From: Hydrogenovibrio sp965140365
Lineage (GTDB): Bacteria > Pseudomonadota > Gammaproteobacteria > Thiomicrospirales > Thiomicrospiraceae
Reading direction: 5' to 3' (one strand)
Length of the DNA stretch: 64,000 bases
Assembly: GCA_965140365.1 (NCBI GenBank)
Contig: OZ223196.1
Shown here piece by piece: positions 1 through 9,340 of this stretch. Under the pieces are notes generated by a model that saw only the letters and a list, made by a program, of their open reading frames with translations, was not told the origin of the DNA and made no database searches. Both the position numbers and the translations under genes were made by a program. Position 1 is the stretch's first letter; every line of letters begins with the position of its first letter.

Positions 1-373
1 TATTGACGCCTTTCATGGAAATACCGCAACGGGCCGCCGCATCACCGTCCACCACCAACAGGCCACCATGCGCCGTGGCGGCGGCCGATTGGCTGGCATT
101 GCCTTTCACGTGAACCTTACCGGACATCATGTTTTCCGCCACGCCTTGACCGGCGTTACCGTTAACAATGATTTCCGCTTCTTTATTCATACCGGCGCAG
201 TAGTAACCGGCATTACCATTCAAGGTAATTTTCGCAGGCTGGTCCATACCAACCGCCAAGTTATGGTCACCGCTGATACCGTTTACCACCACCTCACTGG
301 GTTTGTCTTTTGGCAAATCGTGCAAGGCTTGATTCACCTCTCGGACCGTTTGTGTTTTCAAATCAAATTCCAT
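1..373 (-). CDS. mgsB: N-methylglutamate synthase subunit B (GXGXG domain), partial
   Basis: The reverse strand opens with an ATG at 373 and stays open to the window edge, giving about 124 residues of the N-terminal part. The protein shows the repeated G-N-A-G pattern (for example LNGNAGYYCAG and VNGNAGQGVAEN) of the right-handed beta-helix GXGXG domain found at the C-terminus of glutamate synthase large subunits and in GlxC/MgsB proteins. In the N-methylglutamate pathway MgsABC makes N-methylglutamate from gamma-glutamylmethylamide or methylamine plus glutamate. It follows mgsA in the same direction, but a 160-bp repeat sits between them. The end lies outside the window. The family is clear; the pathway role rests on the adjacent gmaS and mgd genes. 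Confidence 0.85.
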   Translation of the reverse strand, partial: MEFDLKTQTVREVNQALHDLPKDKPSEVVVNGISGDHNLAVGMDQPAKITLNGNAGYYCAGMNKEAEIIVNGNAGQGVAENMMSGKVHVKGNASQSAAATAHGGLLVVDGDAAARCGISMKGVN

Positions 374-398
374 GGCAATTCCTTTTTCTTATTCGTTT

Positions 399-558
399 TG
401 AGAGCTTTGCATGAGTGGGGCGCGATAGAAAAATGAGATAAAATTTTTCTGAATTAGGCGGAAAACGCAGCGAATAGCGAGCTATTCGCCAGTTTTTCAA
501 CGACATTCAGGGAAATTTTAGCCATTTTTATCCGTGCATCCACCTCCTGCAAAGCTCT
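399..558. repeat. MITE-like palindromic repeat, copy 1
   Basis: This 160-bp imperfect palindrome begins GAGAGCTTTGCA and ends TGCAAAGCTCT. Its centre near 479/480 is a perfect inverted repeat, GAATAGC-GA-GCTATTC. CGTTT lies immediately outside both ends (394-398 and 559-563), as expected of a target-site duplication. Near-identical copies are at 51708-51865 and 63279-63438 (inverted), and a diverged copy is at 44421-44599. It lies inside the operon between mgsA and mgsB, so it is probably transcribed with them. It encodes no transposase. Confidence 0.85.
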
Positions 559-573
559 CGTTTGTTTCTCAAC

Positions 574-1473
574 TCAGCCTTTACCCCAGAAATACACTTT
601 TCCTGGATCCGGTTCCCACAATTTGGCGTTCTCGATGCCCGGCAAAGAGGACAGCGCATGATATTCAGACGCCATGGCCACGTAATCATCCGTTTCCGCC
701 ATGACCGCTGGCTTACACGCGATTGGATCACGTACCACCGCAAAGCCGTCTTTGGTTCCGACCGTGAAGGTGAAAAAGCCGTCCAAATCTTCGATGGCAC
801 CTTCCAACGCTTCTTTTACGCTGGCGCCTTCACGCAAACGCCAGGTCAGGTAACCGGCCGCCACTTCGGAATCGTTTTCGGTTTCGAATTGGATACCTTT
901 GTGTTCCAGCTCTTCTCGCAAACGGTTATGGTTCGACAAGGAACCGTTGTGCACCAGACACAAATCCATCCCGGTCGAAAACGGATGCGACCCTTCCATC
1001 GTCACGCCACTTTCGGTGGCCATACGGGTGTGGCCCACAATATGCGACCCTTTCATGCCCGCCAAATTGAAACGCTCGGCGATATTTTCCGGCAAGCCGA
1101 CTTCTTTCAAAATTTCAATGGAACGCCCCACGCTCATAATGCGAACCGTCGGATCGAATTCAGCAATGGTTTCACGTACCGATGCTTCTTCGGCTTTCAT
1201 TTTCAGCACCGCTGCATTGGCGTTGTGCATCACCGAAACCGGCGTGCTATAGGTTTCTTCAAGCTTTTCGGCCAACATATGCCAAGGATAATGCTCGTCT
1301 TCATGCTGAAGCGTTAACTTGATCATATCGTCGGACACTTCGTCCCCGTAAATCGCAAACCCGGCACTGTCCGGTCCACGACCAGTCATGGCAATCAGCA
1401 TCGGCTCGAACAGCTTGCCGAGTTGACTCTCAAGTGCGCTGTTTTTTAAATATAACCCTACAATTCCACACAT
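574..1473 (-). CDS. mgsA: N-methylglutamate synthase subunit A (class II glutamine amidotransferase)
   Basis: The 299-residue product starts MCGIVGLY; Cys2 after Met removal is the N-terminal nucleophile of class II (Ntn) glutamine amidotransferases. Further family landmarks are VGHTRMATES, LVHNGSLSN and the ENDSEVAA stretch. It resembles GlxB/GltB amidotransferase domains as a free-standing subunit. With MgsB and MgsC it forms N-methylglutamate synthase, the step that moves the methylamine-derived amine onto glutamate. It starts 12 bases after gmaS ends and is followed by a mobile repeat and then mgsB. The neighbours make the methylamine role far more likely than ordinary glutamate synthesis. 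Confidence 0.88.
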   Translation of the reverse strand: MCGIVGLYLKNSALESQLGKLFEPMLIAMTGRGPDSAGFAIYGDEVSDDMIKLTLQHEDEHYPWHMLAEKLEETYSTPVSVMHNANAAVLKMKAEEASVRETIAEFDPTVRIMSVGRSIEILKEVGLPENIAERFNLAGMKGSHIVGHTRMATESGVTMEGSHPFSTGMDLCLVHNGSLSNHNRLREELEHKGIQFETENDSEVAAGYLTWRLREGASVKEALEGAIEDLDGFFTFTVGTKDGFAVVRDPIACKPAVMAETDDYVAMASEYHALSSLPGIENAKLWEPDPGKVYFWGKG

Positions 1474-1485
1474 GAGCCTTCTCCT

Positions 1486-2820
1486 TTAAAAATACTCTGC
1501 ATAACGGTTTAATTCCCAATCGGACACATGGCGCTGGTACTCAACCCATTCCATGCGTTTGATATCAATAAATTCTTTCATGAAGTTTTCGCCGAACTGC
1601 TCAACGAATAATGAATCTTCTTCCAACTCGTCCAAGGCTTCCGACAAGGATTGCGGCAGGGTATCAATCCCTCTCGCCTTGATTTCATCCAACGACAAGC
1701 CGTAGTGGTTGATGTTTTGCGGCTCGCCCGGGTTCAATTTTTTCGCCACACCGTCCAAACCGGCGGCGATAATGGCTGCGGTCACCAGATACGGGTTACA
1801 CCCGGTATCAGGCAAACGGAACTCCAAACGTCCATAAGGCACACGCACCATCGCCGAACGGTTGTTATCCCCGTAGCTGATAAACGCCGGTGCCCAGGTC
1901 GCGCCGGACAGCGAACGCCCGACGACCAAACGCTTGTAAGAATTGACGGTCGGCGCGGCAAACGCACACAAAGCTTTCGCGTGGTGCATCAGGCCACCCA
2001 GGAAGTCATAGGCCAGTTCCGACAATCCCATGTTGTTTTTGTCGGAATCGTCTTTGAACAGGTTATTTCCCTGGTCATCGGTAATCGACAAGTGGAAATG
2101 GAACCCGTTCCCGGTGCGGTTGGCGTTCGGCTTCGGCATAAAGGAGCAAATCATGCCCATTTCATTGGCGATTTCGCTGCCGGCCATGCGCACAAAGGTG
2201 ATGCGGTCCGCCGAAGTTTTCGCGTCGGAATAGGTGTAGTTGATTTCGAACTGACCGTTGGCGTCTTCGTGGTCAATCTGATAAACATCGAATCCGACCT
2301 GCTGCAGGGAATCGACGAATTTTTCCAAAAACGCACGGGAACGCGATAGGCCTTTATAGTCGTAACACGGCTTGTCCAAGGTATCGCTTTCGTCATACGG
2401 CATCAAATGCCCGTCTTCATTGCGTTTCAGCAAACTGAATTCCGGTTCGATCCCGGTGTTCAAGGTCCAGCCTTTTTCGCTCAAACGCTCGATTTGTTTC
2501 AACATGATGTGGCGCGTATCGTATTCGTAAGGCTTGTCATGGACGTGACCGGTACAGGCCACACGCGCATACCCCGGTTGCCAAGGGACGATACTCAAAG
2601 TGCTTAAATCCGCTTTGGCCATATAATCGCCATCATGCGGTTCCATGCCCAAGCCCCAGACGGCGAACCCGGCAAACCCGGCACCGTCTTCCACAATCGA
2701 CTCCAGGCAACTGGCCGGAACCGACTTGGTTTTGGCGACACCGTGAATATCGACAAACTGGGCCAGAATGTATTTAATCTGGTTGTCTTCAAGGAATTTT
2801 TTGGCTTCTTCAATCGTCAT
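1486..2820 (-). CDS. gmaS: gamma-glutamylmethylamide synthetase
   Basis: This 444-residue protein belongs to the glutamine synthetase superfamily. It has a beta-grasp N-terminus, and the catalytic region carries the NGFHFHLS motif near residue 240 (ATP and metal site) and a VNSYKRL segment near 300. GMAS ligates methylamine to glutamate using ATP, which is the first step of the N-methylglutamate pathway. The ATG at 2820 lies inside the last codons of mgdD, with a GGAG eleven bases upstream in the coding overlap, so translation is probably coupled. Assignment as GMAS and not a biosynthetic glutamine synthetase rests on its place between mgdD and mgsA. Confidence 0.88.
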   Translation of the reverse strand: MTIEEAKKFLEDNQIKYILAQFVDIHGVAKTKSVPASCLESIVEDGAGFAGFAVWGLGMEPHDGDYMAKADLSTLSIVPWQPGYARVACTGHVHDKPYEYDTRHIMLKQIERLSEKGWTLNTGIEPEFSLLKRNEDGHLMPYDESDTLDKPCYDYKGLSRSRAFLEKFVDSLQQVGFDVYQIDHEDANGQFEINYTYSDAKTSADRITFVRMAGSEIANEMGMICSFMPKPNANRTGNGFHFHLSITDDQGNNLFKDDSDKNNMGLSELAYDFLGGLMHHAKALCAFAAPTVNSYKRLVVGRSLSGATWAPAFISYGDNNRSAMVRVPYGRLEFRLPDTGCNPYLVTAAIIAAGLDGVAKKLNPGEPQNINHYGLSLDEIKARGIDTLPQSLSEALDELEEDSLFVEQFGENFMKEFIDIKRMEWVEYQRHVSDWELNRYAEYF

Positions 2821-3298
2821 CTTGGCACTCCATTTTTAAAAAAGGGGATTTTTGTATTTGCTGGCTCAAGGTTTCCTGGAAGTAGTGCCCGAAAGTCGGA
2901 TCACACCCCAGAATGAGCGGTGCATCGGCTTCTGGAACCAACAGCCAGGCCGAGACACCCGCAATCGAGACCATCAGGAAATCACCCGGCTGACTTTGAC
3001 GGAAGTCGTAAATACACACTTCCGACATCAAAGCTTTCCAGTTACCCGACAGTTCAAAAATCGCATCCCCTCTTTGGAATGCATATTGGTTATTTTCGGA
3101 TACAGCTTCCAACGGTTGTTCAACGCAGACATAGAGTTCTTCTTCACCCAATTTGGCGACGAATTGGTCTTTCGCCACCGATTGATATTGAAAAACGTCC
3201 AGGCCTGACGCCCCGAAGGAAGCCAAAACATCATTAAGGCCTTCCCCGCGAAAATGCATTAGAGTCGGCATTGTCTTCGGTGTAATCTGTAAACTCAT
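2810..3298 (-). CDS. mgdD: N-methylglutamate dehydrogenase gamma-type subunit
   Basis: The 162-residue product resembles the small gamma subunit of heterotetrameric sarcosine oxidase (SoxG), a GcvT-like fold fragment. A clear stretch is YDFRQSQPGDFLMVSIAGVS. In MgdABCD it supports the alpha subunit in oxidising N-methylglutamate to glutamate with transfer of the one-carbon unit to tetrahydrofolate. Its start overlaps the mgdC stop (ATGA) and its end overlaps the gmaS start by 11 bases, so the three are tightly coupled. A 9-of-10 match to the window's CCAGGCCTGG motif is within the gene at 3200-3209. Confidence 0.82.
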   Translation of the reverse strand: MSLQITPKTMPTLMHFRGEGLNDVLASFGASGLDVFQYQSVAKDQFVAKLGEEELYVCVEQPLEAVSENNQYAFQRGDAIFELSGNWKALMSEVCIYDFRQSQPGDFLMVSIAGVSAWLLVPEADAPLILGCDPTFGHYFQETLSQQIQKSPFLKMECQDDD

Positions 3299-6179
3299 GC
3301 CGCGTCTCCTTCTGCCGTTTCGTCCGGTTTTTGCATTAACCCTTCCGGATCATAGAAAGGGGTTTTAACCACTTTTGCCTTCACAAATCGACCGTCGGTC
3401 AATTTGATGCTCAGCACATTATTCGCCATTGAATAATCGGTTGAAATCATCGCCAAACCGATGACCTTTTTCAGTGTGGCACTGCGACCGATACTGGTCA
3501 CACGCCCAATCATCTCGTCGGCTTCAATCACAAGATTCGACTCCAGCGGCTGGTCGTTCGGGTTGTCAGACAACAATTCGAACCCAACCAAGGTACGCAT
3601 CTTGGTTTCTTTCAATCTCACCAAACTCGGTTTGCCGAGGAAATACGGTTTTTTGAAATGCACCGCCCATGGCATATTGGCCTCGAACGGATTGGTCAAG
3701 CCATCGGTATCCTGGCCGACAATGATGTGGCCTTTCTCCAAACGCAACTGCCGTTGCGCTTCCACACCGAACGGTTTGATGCCATAGGTTTGACCGGCAC
3801 TCATCAGCGCCTTCCAAATGGTCAGTGCCGATTGCGAATCGGTATGGATTTCATACCCCAATTCGCCCACGAAACCGACCCGAATCAAGGTGACATCCAA
3901 CCCCAGCATTTTGCCTTGGCGCATCGCCAGATACGGGAAGGCTTCCGTCGATAAATCAATATCACAAAGCTGTTCCAGAATCTTGCGGCTGTTCGGACCG
4001 GCCAGGTTCATGGCACCAATCTGCCCGGTGCGGTTCAATACCGTGACCTTCAAGCCCCACTCGATGACTTTTTTCTGAATCAAGCGGTAGGCCGAATCCG
4101 AAGTCGATGTCGTGGTGGTCACATAAAAATGTTCGTCGGAATAGCGAATCGCGACACCGTCGTCGATGACCACACCGGAATCGTCCACCATCAAGGCATA
4201 ACGACTGGCGCCAATCGCCATATTCGACATGCGCATGGTGTACAGTCGGTCCATCAACTCCCCGGCATCCCGTCCGAAAACATCCAGCTTGCCCAGCGTC
4301 GAAACGTCAATCAAACCGATGGAATTCCGTACCGCTTGCACTTCAGCCTGAATCGAGGCTTCACGGGTCATTTCGGTTGGATAATATTCCGGTCTCAACC
4401 AGTTACCGGCTTCCATAAAACAGGCGTTTTCTTCTTCGTGAAACGCATGGATCGGCGTCAAACGTTCCGGACGGAAACGCATCCCGCCCAAGTGCGAGAC
4501 CGGCGTTGGGTGGAACATCGGTCTTGCGGTGGTCGAACCGGTTTGATCGATGGTTTTCCCCGTCAGTTTCGCCAACATGCGAATGCCGTTCATATTGCTG
4601 TGCTTGCCTTGGCTCGGCCCCATACCGATGGTGGAAAACCGCTTCATCAACTCGATATTGTCGAACCCTTGCGCGATCGCGCCTTTCAAGTCCTTGATCT
4701 GAATGTCTTCATCGAAGTCGACGAATTCTTTCCCTTTGGGTGCGCCCAAATCGGGTACGGATGCGAATGTGCTTCTGCGGCACGGAAATCTTCAGCTTCC
4801 GGTAATGCCTGACCTTTCATAGATAGCGCCGCGGCCAGACCGGCTTGTTCGCCGTCCTTGATACGGTTTTCAATATCGAAAACACCGTTGATGCGGCCAC
4901 AGGCGAACACGCCTTCCGGTAACGTCACCGGCAGCAACTGCTCCAGGGTAGCGTTGTAACCGAATTTGGCACCTGCTTGATACAAAGGTGCGCCAGCCGG
5001 TGCCCAGCCCACACTCATCAATAAGCCGTCACACAACAACCGCTTTTCGGTGCCGTTGGTTTTGAAAATCACACCTTCCAGTTGTTTGCGCCCAAGCGCT
5101 TCCACCATCTCCGCGTTTTCGTACACCACCATGCCGGCTTGCTTGGCTTGTTCGACCCACTCACCCTCGGTGCGCCCGGTATCGATAATCGCCTTCACCA
5201 CCAAACCGTTCTGATGCAGATCCAGTGCGGCACGATAGCCTTCAGCATTGGCGGTCAGCACCACCGATTCGGCGCAAGGTGCCACGGCATAGCGTGCCAT
5301 CATGCGTTGCGCGGCTGAGGCATTCATCACGCCCGGTAAATCGTTATTACGGAACACCGCCGGCTGCTCGAACACGCCTGTGGCCACCACCACCGACTGA
5401 GCCGCCAACTTAATCAAACCGTCATCGGTATTGATCGACAACCAATGGTCGCCGTAATAGCCCGCCACATAAGCCGATGTAATCACATCAATATTGGGTG
5501 TCTTTTCAACCGTTTCTTTTAAATAATGACGATTCAGCGTTTGTGCGCTTTCGTTTACAAACTGATAATCCAACGAACCGCCGATGTGCGGATTCTCATC
5601 GATCAAACAAACATCCACGCCTTGCTTGGCGGCCTGAATGGCGGCGGCCATACCGGAAGGCCCGGCGCCGATGACGGCGACGTCATAGTGACGATAGCGT
5701 TTTGGCTTACGCTCTTCGGTCCAACTTGTATCCACTTTGCCCAGGCCTGCCATTTCGCGAATCAAACGCTCCCATTTCGGGAACAGAAACTTCGGCGAAT
5801 AGAAGGCTTTATAGTAGAAACCGACCGGCAGAAATTTACCGATCCACTCCACCATCGCGCCTTTATCATTCGCCAAGGATCCGAAGGTATTGACGGCGGT
5901 CAACGCCATACCGTTTTCCGGTGTGACGACATCGCCGCGGACATTCGGTCTGTCCTCGGCCTGAAACAAGGCATTCACATCGTGGTTGGCCAAGCTCATC
6001 ACACCGCGACGACGGTGGTATTTAAAACTGCGACCCAACACTTTCGTGCCCTCGGCCCATAAAGCGCTGCTGATGACATCGCCTTTGAAACCTTTGACCG
6101 GCTGCCCTTCAAATTCGAAGGTCACCGACGCTTTGCGATCAATCCATTCCAATGGCTGTGGCGCGAGTCTAAGCTTCAT
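3295..6179 (-). CDS. mgdC: N-methylglutamate dehydrogenase alpha-type subunit, interrupted by a -1 frame change
   Basis: Two reading frames together encode one SoxA-like alpha subunit of about 961 residues, the usual size. The first frame, from ATG 6179 (AAGGA seven bases upstream), holds a 2Fe-2S/NAD(P) module with GAGPSGMAAA and ends in a stop at 4686-4688. The second is open from about 4749 and holds the GcvT-like folate domain down to 3295. Family members read HPxGKxFVDFDED across this point. That needs HPKGK from frame one and EFVDFDED from frame two, a switch exactly at GGGAAAG (4734-4728). An independent start for the second half would be a TTG without a ribosome site. The gene is either intact by slippage, broken, or miscalled by one base. 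Confidence 0.85.
4728..4734 (-). other. candidate -1 slippery heptamer GGGAAAG in mgdC
   Basis: In the zero frame of the upstream mgdC half the bases read G GGA AAG, the X XXY YYZ form of a -1 slip site and the same heptamer used in the phage lambda G/GT frameshift. Slipping back one base continues GAA TTC GTC GAC, which restores the family sequence. Without slippage translation stops at 4686-4688 after about 13 codons. A strong 12-bp palindrome, GCGCGATCGCGC, lies about 50 bases downstream (4672-4683 region), farther than usual stimulatory structures. Confidence 0.45.
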
Positions 6180-6438
6180 GTGCAATTCCTTTATTCGCAA
6201 AATCGACCTGTGTGATTTGATCGGTCAACGTATTTCGTTCAAATAAAAACCAGATGCCCGTCGGACGGTGATACCACCATTCGGATTGCGTTTTCGGCGC
6301 TCCGTTATGGTAAAAAACATAATCTGCCCAATCCGCTTCCGACACCGTTTCCTGATCCGGCTCACGTTCGAGTCGCCCACCGTAAGTGAACTCACTCAAG
6401 GCTCTTCTTCCCAAACTTGGACACGTAACAAATTTCAT
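6169..6438 (-). CDS. mgdB: N-methylglutamate dehydrogenase delta-type subunit
   Basis: This 89-residue protein matches the small zinc-binding delta subunit of sarcosine oxidase (SoxD). It has an N-terminal CPSLGRRALSEFTYGG segment and a central WADYVFYHNGAPKTQSEWWYH stretch with the conserved His. It bridges subunits in the tetramer and is not catalytic itself. It lies 9 bases after mgdA and overlaps the mgdC start by 11 bases. Only one of the usual Cys ligands is visible near the N-terminus (Cys5), with His residues later. Confidence 0.85.
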   Translation of the reverse strand: MKFVTCPSLGRRALSEFTYGGRLEREPDQETVSEADWADYVFYHNGAPKTQSEWWYHRPTGIWFLFERNTLTDQITQVDFANKGIAHEA

Positions 6439-6447
6439 ACTGTCTCC

Positions 6448-7689
6448 TTAATGACCGACTGAAGCCGCGCCTTTCTCACCCACCAATTCGAACTTGGCGT
6501 AGCGATCCAGACTGAACGGTTTAATCAATTCATGTGTCGAATCCGTGGCCACGGTATGCGCCATGGTCTTGCCGCTGACCGGCGTCGCTTTAAAGCCCCA
6601 AGTTCCCCAACCGGCATCCAGATAAAACCCTTCTACATCGGTTTTACCCATAATCGGCGCGAAGTCCGGTGTGATATCACTCATCCCGGCCCACTGACGC
6701 ATGATTTTCAAGCGGCTGGTGAAGGGGAAAAAATCCATCATCTGGTCAGTCAACCCTTCCACAAAATCCAGGGTCGAACGAGTCGAATGCAATTCCGCCG
6801 GATCCACCGACGCCCCCATGACCAATTCACCCCGTGACGATTGGCTGACGTAAACGTGCAAGCTACCGGAGACCACAATCGTGTCCATAAACGGCTTCAC
6901 CGGTTCAGTCACACACGCCTGCAACGGGAAAATTTCAATCGGGGTTTTAATGTCCAGCATTTCGGTAATACGCGGTGTGGAACCGGCCACCATCGAAATC
7001 ACTTTCTTGGCTTCGACAAACCCTTTGTCTGTTTCCACGCCGACGACTTTTCCACCTTGGGTTTTAATGTCCGTCACCTGCGTTTTCTGGTGAATTTCCA
7101 CCCCACGCATTTGCGCGCCGCGAGCATACCCCCAAGCCACCGCATCATGACGCGCCACCGAGCCCGGCGCGTGGTACAAGGCTCCCATCACCGGGTGCTG
7201 ACCGTTACAGGACATGTCCATGTAAGGCACTTCTTTTTTGATGGTGTCCACATCCACCACTTCGCTGTCGATACCGTGATGCTTGTTCACTTCAGCACGC
7301 CATCTCATGGTGCGCATCGCACTATCTGTGTGCGCCAGCGTAAAATGGCCGCGTGTCGAATAGAAGATGTTCAAATCAAAGTCGTCGCTTAAGTCTTCGA
7401 ACAATTTCAAACTCTCGTCGTAGAACTTAACCCCTTCAGAGGTCAGGTAATTCGAGCGAACAATGGTGGTATTACGACCGGTATTTCCACCACCGATATA
7501 CCCTTGTTCCAAAACCGCCACATTGGTGATGCCGTGTTCTTTAGCCAGGTAATAAGCACAGGCCATTCCATGACCTCCGCCGCCGATAATGACGACGTCA
7601 TAGGCCTTTTTCAAAGGCTTTTCTTCCGGGAAAAAACGCGGTTCGTCTTCCGATTTCTTCCAGGCATATTTCATTAATCTAAGTGGCAT
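6448..7689 (-). CDS. mgdA: N-methylglutamate dehydrogenase beta-type subunit (FAD-binding)
   Basis: The 413-residue product is a SoxB-like flavoprotein. It has a Rossmann FAD motif near residue 34 (VVIIGGGGHGMACAY) and the GGGNTGRNTTIVRSNYL segment that holds the flavin-linking region in sarcosine oxidase beta subunits. The C-terminus carries DAGWGTWGFKATPVSGK. It oxidises the N-methyl group of N-methylglutamate, and the electrons go to the membrane chain. It is the first mgd gene, 9 bases after purU. The order beta-delta-alpha-gamma is that of mgdABCD and of sox operons. Sarcosine is the alternative substrate, but gmaS and mgs next door favour N-methylglutamate. Confidence 0.87.
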   Translation of the reverse strand: MPLRLMKYAWKKSEDEPRFFPEEKPLKKAYDVVIIGGGGHGMACAYYLAKEHGITNVAVLEQGYIGGGNTGRNTTIVRSNYLTSEGVKFYDESLKLFEDLSDDFDLNIFYSTRGHFTLAHTDSAMRTMRWRAEVNKHHGIDSEVVDVDTIKKEVPYMDMSCNGQHPVMGALYHAPGSVARHDAVAWGYARGAQMRGVEIHQKTQVTDIKTQGGKVVGVETDKGFVEAKKVISMVAGSTPRITEMLDIKTPIEIFPLQACVTEPVKPFMDTIVVSGSLHVYVSQSSRGELVMGASVDPAELHSTRSTLDFVEGLTDQMMDFFPFTSRLKIMRQWAGMSDITPDFAPIMGKTDVEGFYLDAGWGTWGFKATPVSGKTMAHTVATDSTHELIKPFSLDRYAKFELVGEKGAASVGH

Positions 7690-7698
7690 TCCAGTCTC

Positions 7699-8550
7699 CT
7701 AAGCGAACACAACGGTTTTATTGCCGTAAATCAACACACGGTCTTGCAAGTGATACTTCAAACCACGCGCCAATACGTTTTTCTCGACGTCTTTCCCCAT
7801 CACAACCATTTCTTCGGCGGACTCACTGTGCGACACCCGCGCGACATCCTGCTCGATAATCGGCCCGGCATCGAGGTCTTCAGTGACATAATGGCAAGTC
7901 GCTCCAATCAGCTTCACCCCACGTTCATACGCCTGATGATAAGGTTTGGCGCCAATAAACGACGGCAAGAAACTGTGGTGGATATTGATAATCTGACCTG
8001 GGTATTTTTGGCATAACGCCGGCGGGATGATTTGCATATAGCGCGCCAACACAATCGTGTCCGCTTGATAGTGATCCACCCAATTAACGACCTCGTCAAA
8101 CACCTGTGGTTTGTTCTCAGGCGTTACCGGAATGTGCAAATAGGGAATGCCGTACCATTCGACCAACCCCTTCATGTCCAAATGGTTGGAAATCACGCAT
8201 GGAATCTCGCAATCGATTTCGCCACTGCTCCAGCGGTATAACAAATCCGCTAAACAATGATCCTGCTTACTCACCATAATCAATACACGCTTTTTGCGTT
8301 CTGAAGCGCTGAGCTGCCACTTCATATCGAACTCGTCGGCGATTTTGGCGAAAGCCTCACGAAATGCCGCCTCATCCATTTGAATATCGGTGATTTCGTT
8401 GCGCATAAAAAACTGGCCGGTATATCTATCCGCATGATGATTCGCCTCGGCGATCATGCAATTGTTTTCTGCCAAAAAACTCGACACCTTGGCGACAATC
8501 CCCACGCGGTCAGGGCATGAAATGGTTAAAACATATGAATTTTGCTGCAT
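7699..8550 (-). CDS. purU: formyltetrahydrofolate deformylase
   Basis: The 283-residue protein has an N-terminal ACT domain (residues about 5-80, starting SCPDRVGIVAKVSSFL) and a formyltransferase-fold domain from about 90. The catalytic elements visible are IINIHHSFLPSF and the Asp in LDAGPIIEQD. It hydrolyses 10-formyl-THF to formate and THF. As first gene of the methylamine operon it plausibly lets one-carbon units released by MgdC leave as formate and recycles folate. An AGGGG lies nine bases before the ATG. No convincing promoter was recognised in the AT-rich DNA upstream. Confidence 0.92.
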   Translation of the reverse strand: MQQNSYVLTISCPDRVGIVAKVSSFLAENNCMIAEANHHADRYTGQFFMRNEITDIQMDEAAFREAFAKIADEFDMKWQLSASERKKRVLIMVSKQDHCLADLLYRWSSGEIDCEIPCVISNHLDMKGLVEWYGIPYLHIPVTPENKPQVFDEVVNWVDHYQADTIVLARYMQIIPPALCQKYPGQIINIHHSFLPSFIGAKPYHQAYERGVKLIGATCHYVTEDLDAGPIIEQDVARVSHSESAEEMVVMGKDVEKNVLARGLKYHLQDRVLIYGNKTVVFA

Positions 8551-8831
8551 TATTTTCCCCTTGAGAAACTTTGATTCATATATTAAGACAATGACATTTT
8601 CATTTCAAGAACTTTTTGTTCATTTTATGAAAATATTTTTCACTAAATTAAAATCAAAACAGACGGGAAAAACAGACAAAGCGACGAAACGCTTTTAAAC
8701 GGGCTTTTTAAGGAGATGAAAAAACAAAAACACGAATGGCACACAACTTAAGACAGTGCATCACAAAGTAGAAAACGTGAAGGATGAATAGAGATTTATA
8801 GCAATTCGATATAAAGAGAGAAAAGAAAATG
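8551..8831. other. AT-rich gap between purU and the cold-shock gene, nothing recognised
   Basis: This stretch contains the start region of the methylamine operon on the minus strand. Poly-A and poly-T tracts are frequent. No coding region longer than a dozen codons with a ribosome site, no RNA gene and no clear sigma-70 promoter could be supported. Confidence 0.5.
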
Positions 8832-8853
8832 TAAAAAGCCGGTGCCGGCTTCC
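8832..8853 (-). terminator. rho-independent terminator, distal, after the cold-shock gene
   Basis: On the minus strand AAGCCGGCACCGGCTT forms a tight GC hairpin directly followed by TTTTT. It lies downstream of a first terminator at 8888-8930 and also shields the AT-rich gap. Confidence 0.7.
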
Positions 8854-8887
8854 AAGAAATAAAACGCAAAAGGCGAATGCCCAGAAA

Positions 8888-8930
8888 CAAAAAAACCCTT
8901 CGATTGAAAACCAATAAAAGGGCTTAAGAA
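8888..8930 (-). terminator. rho-independent terminator after the cold-shock gene
   Basis: On the minus strand the complementary arms AGCCCTT and AAGGGTT enclose an AT-rich loop and are followed by seven T. It begins about 17 bases after the cold-shock stop codon. Confidence 0.65.
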
Positions 8931-8946
8931 TGGTTTAAAACAGAGC

Positions 8947-9156
8947 TTATACCGGGGTAACGTTCTCTGCTTGTGGTCCTTTTTGACCTTGTGTCACTTC
9001 CATTGTAACCGCTTGGCCTTCGGCCAATGTTTTACGACCGGTTCCGTTAATGGCCGAGAAGTGTACAAACACATCCTTTCCACCCTCTTGCTCGATGAAG
9101 CCGAAGCCCTTCTCATCGTTGAACCACTTAACCGTGCCTGTAACTAAATCTGACAT
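8947..9156 (-). CDS. cold-shock protein, CspA family
   Basis: The 69-residue protein is a single cold-shock domain. RNP1 is KGFGFIEQ and RNP2 is VFVHFSAI, both intact. It binds single-stranded RNA and DNA as an RNA chaperone. A GGAAA-type ribosome site (AAAGGA) is seven bases before the ATG. The 170 bases upstream are very AT-rich and could be a long leader as in cspA genes, but no defined cold box was identified. It is monocistronic between two minus-strand genes with its own terminators. Confidence 0.93.
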   Translation of the reverse strand: MSDLVTGTVKWFNDEKGFGFIEQEGGKDVFVHFSAINGTGRKTLAEGQAVTMEVTQGQKGPQAENVTPV

Positions 9157-9340
9157 GCTTTTTCCTTTCTAACAAATAAAACAACTCCCAAATCCCTGAC
9201 CAACATTTAAAAAAATGAAACTTGTCAAAAACTTAGGAAATTTCATTATAAGGAAAATCCACCGAAATTCTTGTTAATTTTTCGTATTTTTAAAAAAAGT
9301 CGAAAGTGTCGTAAAAAAGCCACGGATTCGGTTTTCATTC

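Noticed and set aside
562..1317. Plus-strand ORF of 251 codons
   Set aside because: It lies wholly opposite mgsA, whose protein is clearly recognised; the plus-strand product resembles nothing and is rich in Arg, His and Phe.
4686..4749. Two separate genes for the halves of MgdC
   Set aside because: The second half would have to start at a TTG inside the first frame with no ribosome site, and family alpha subunits are single chains.
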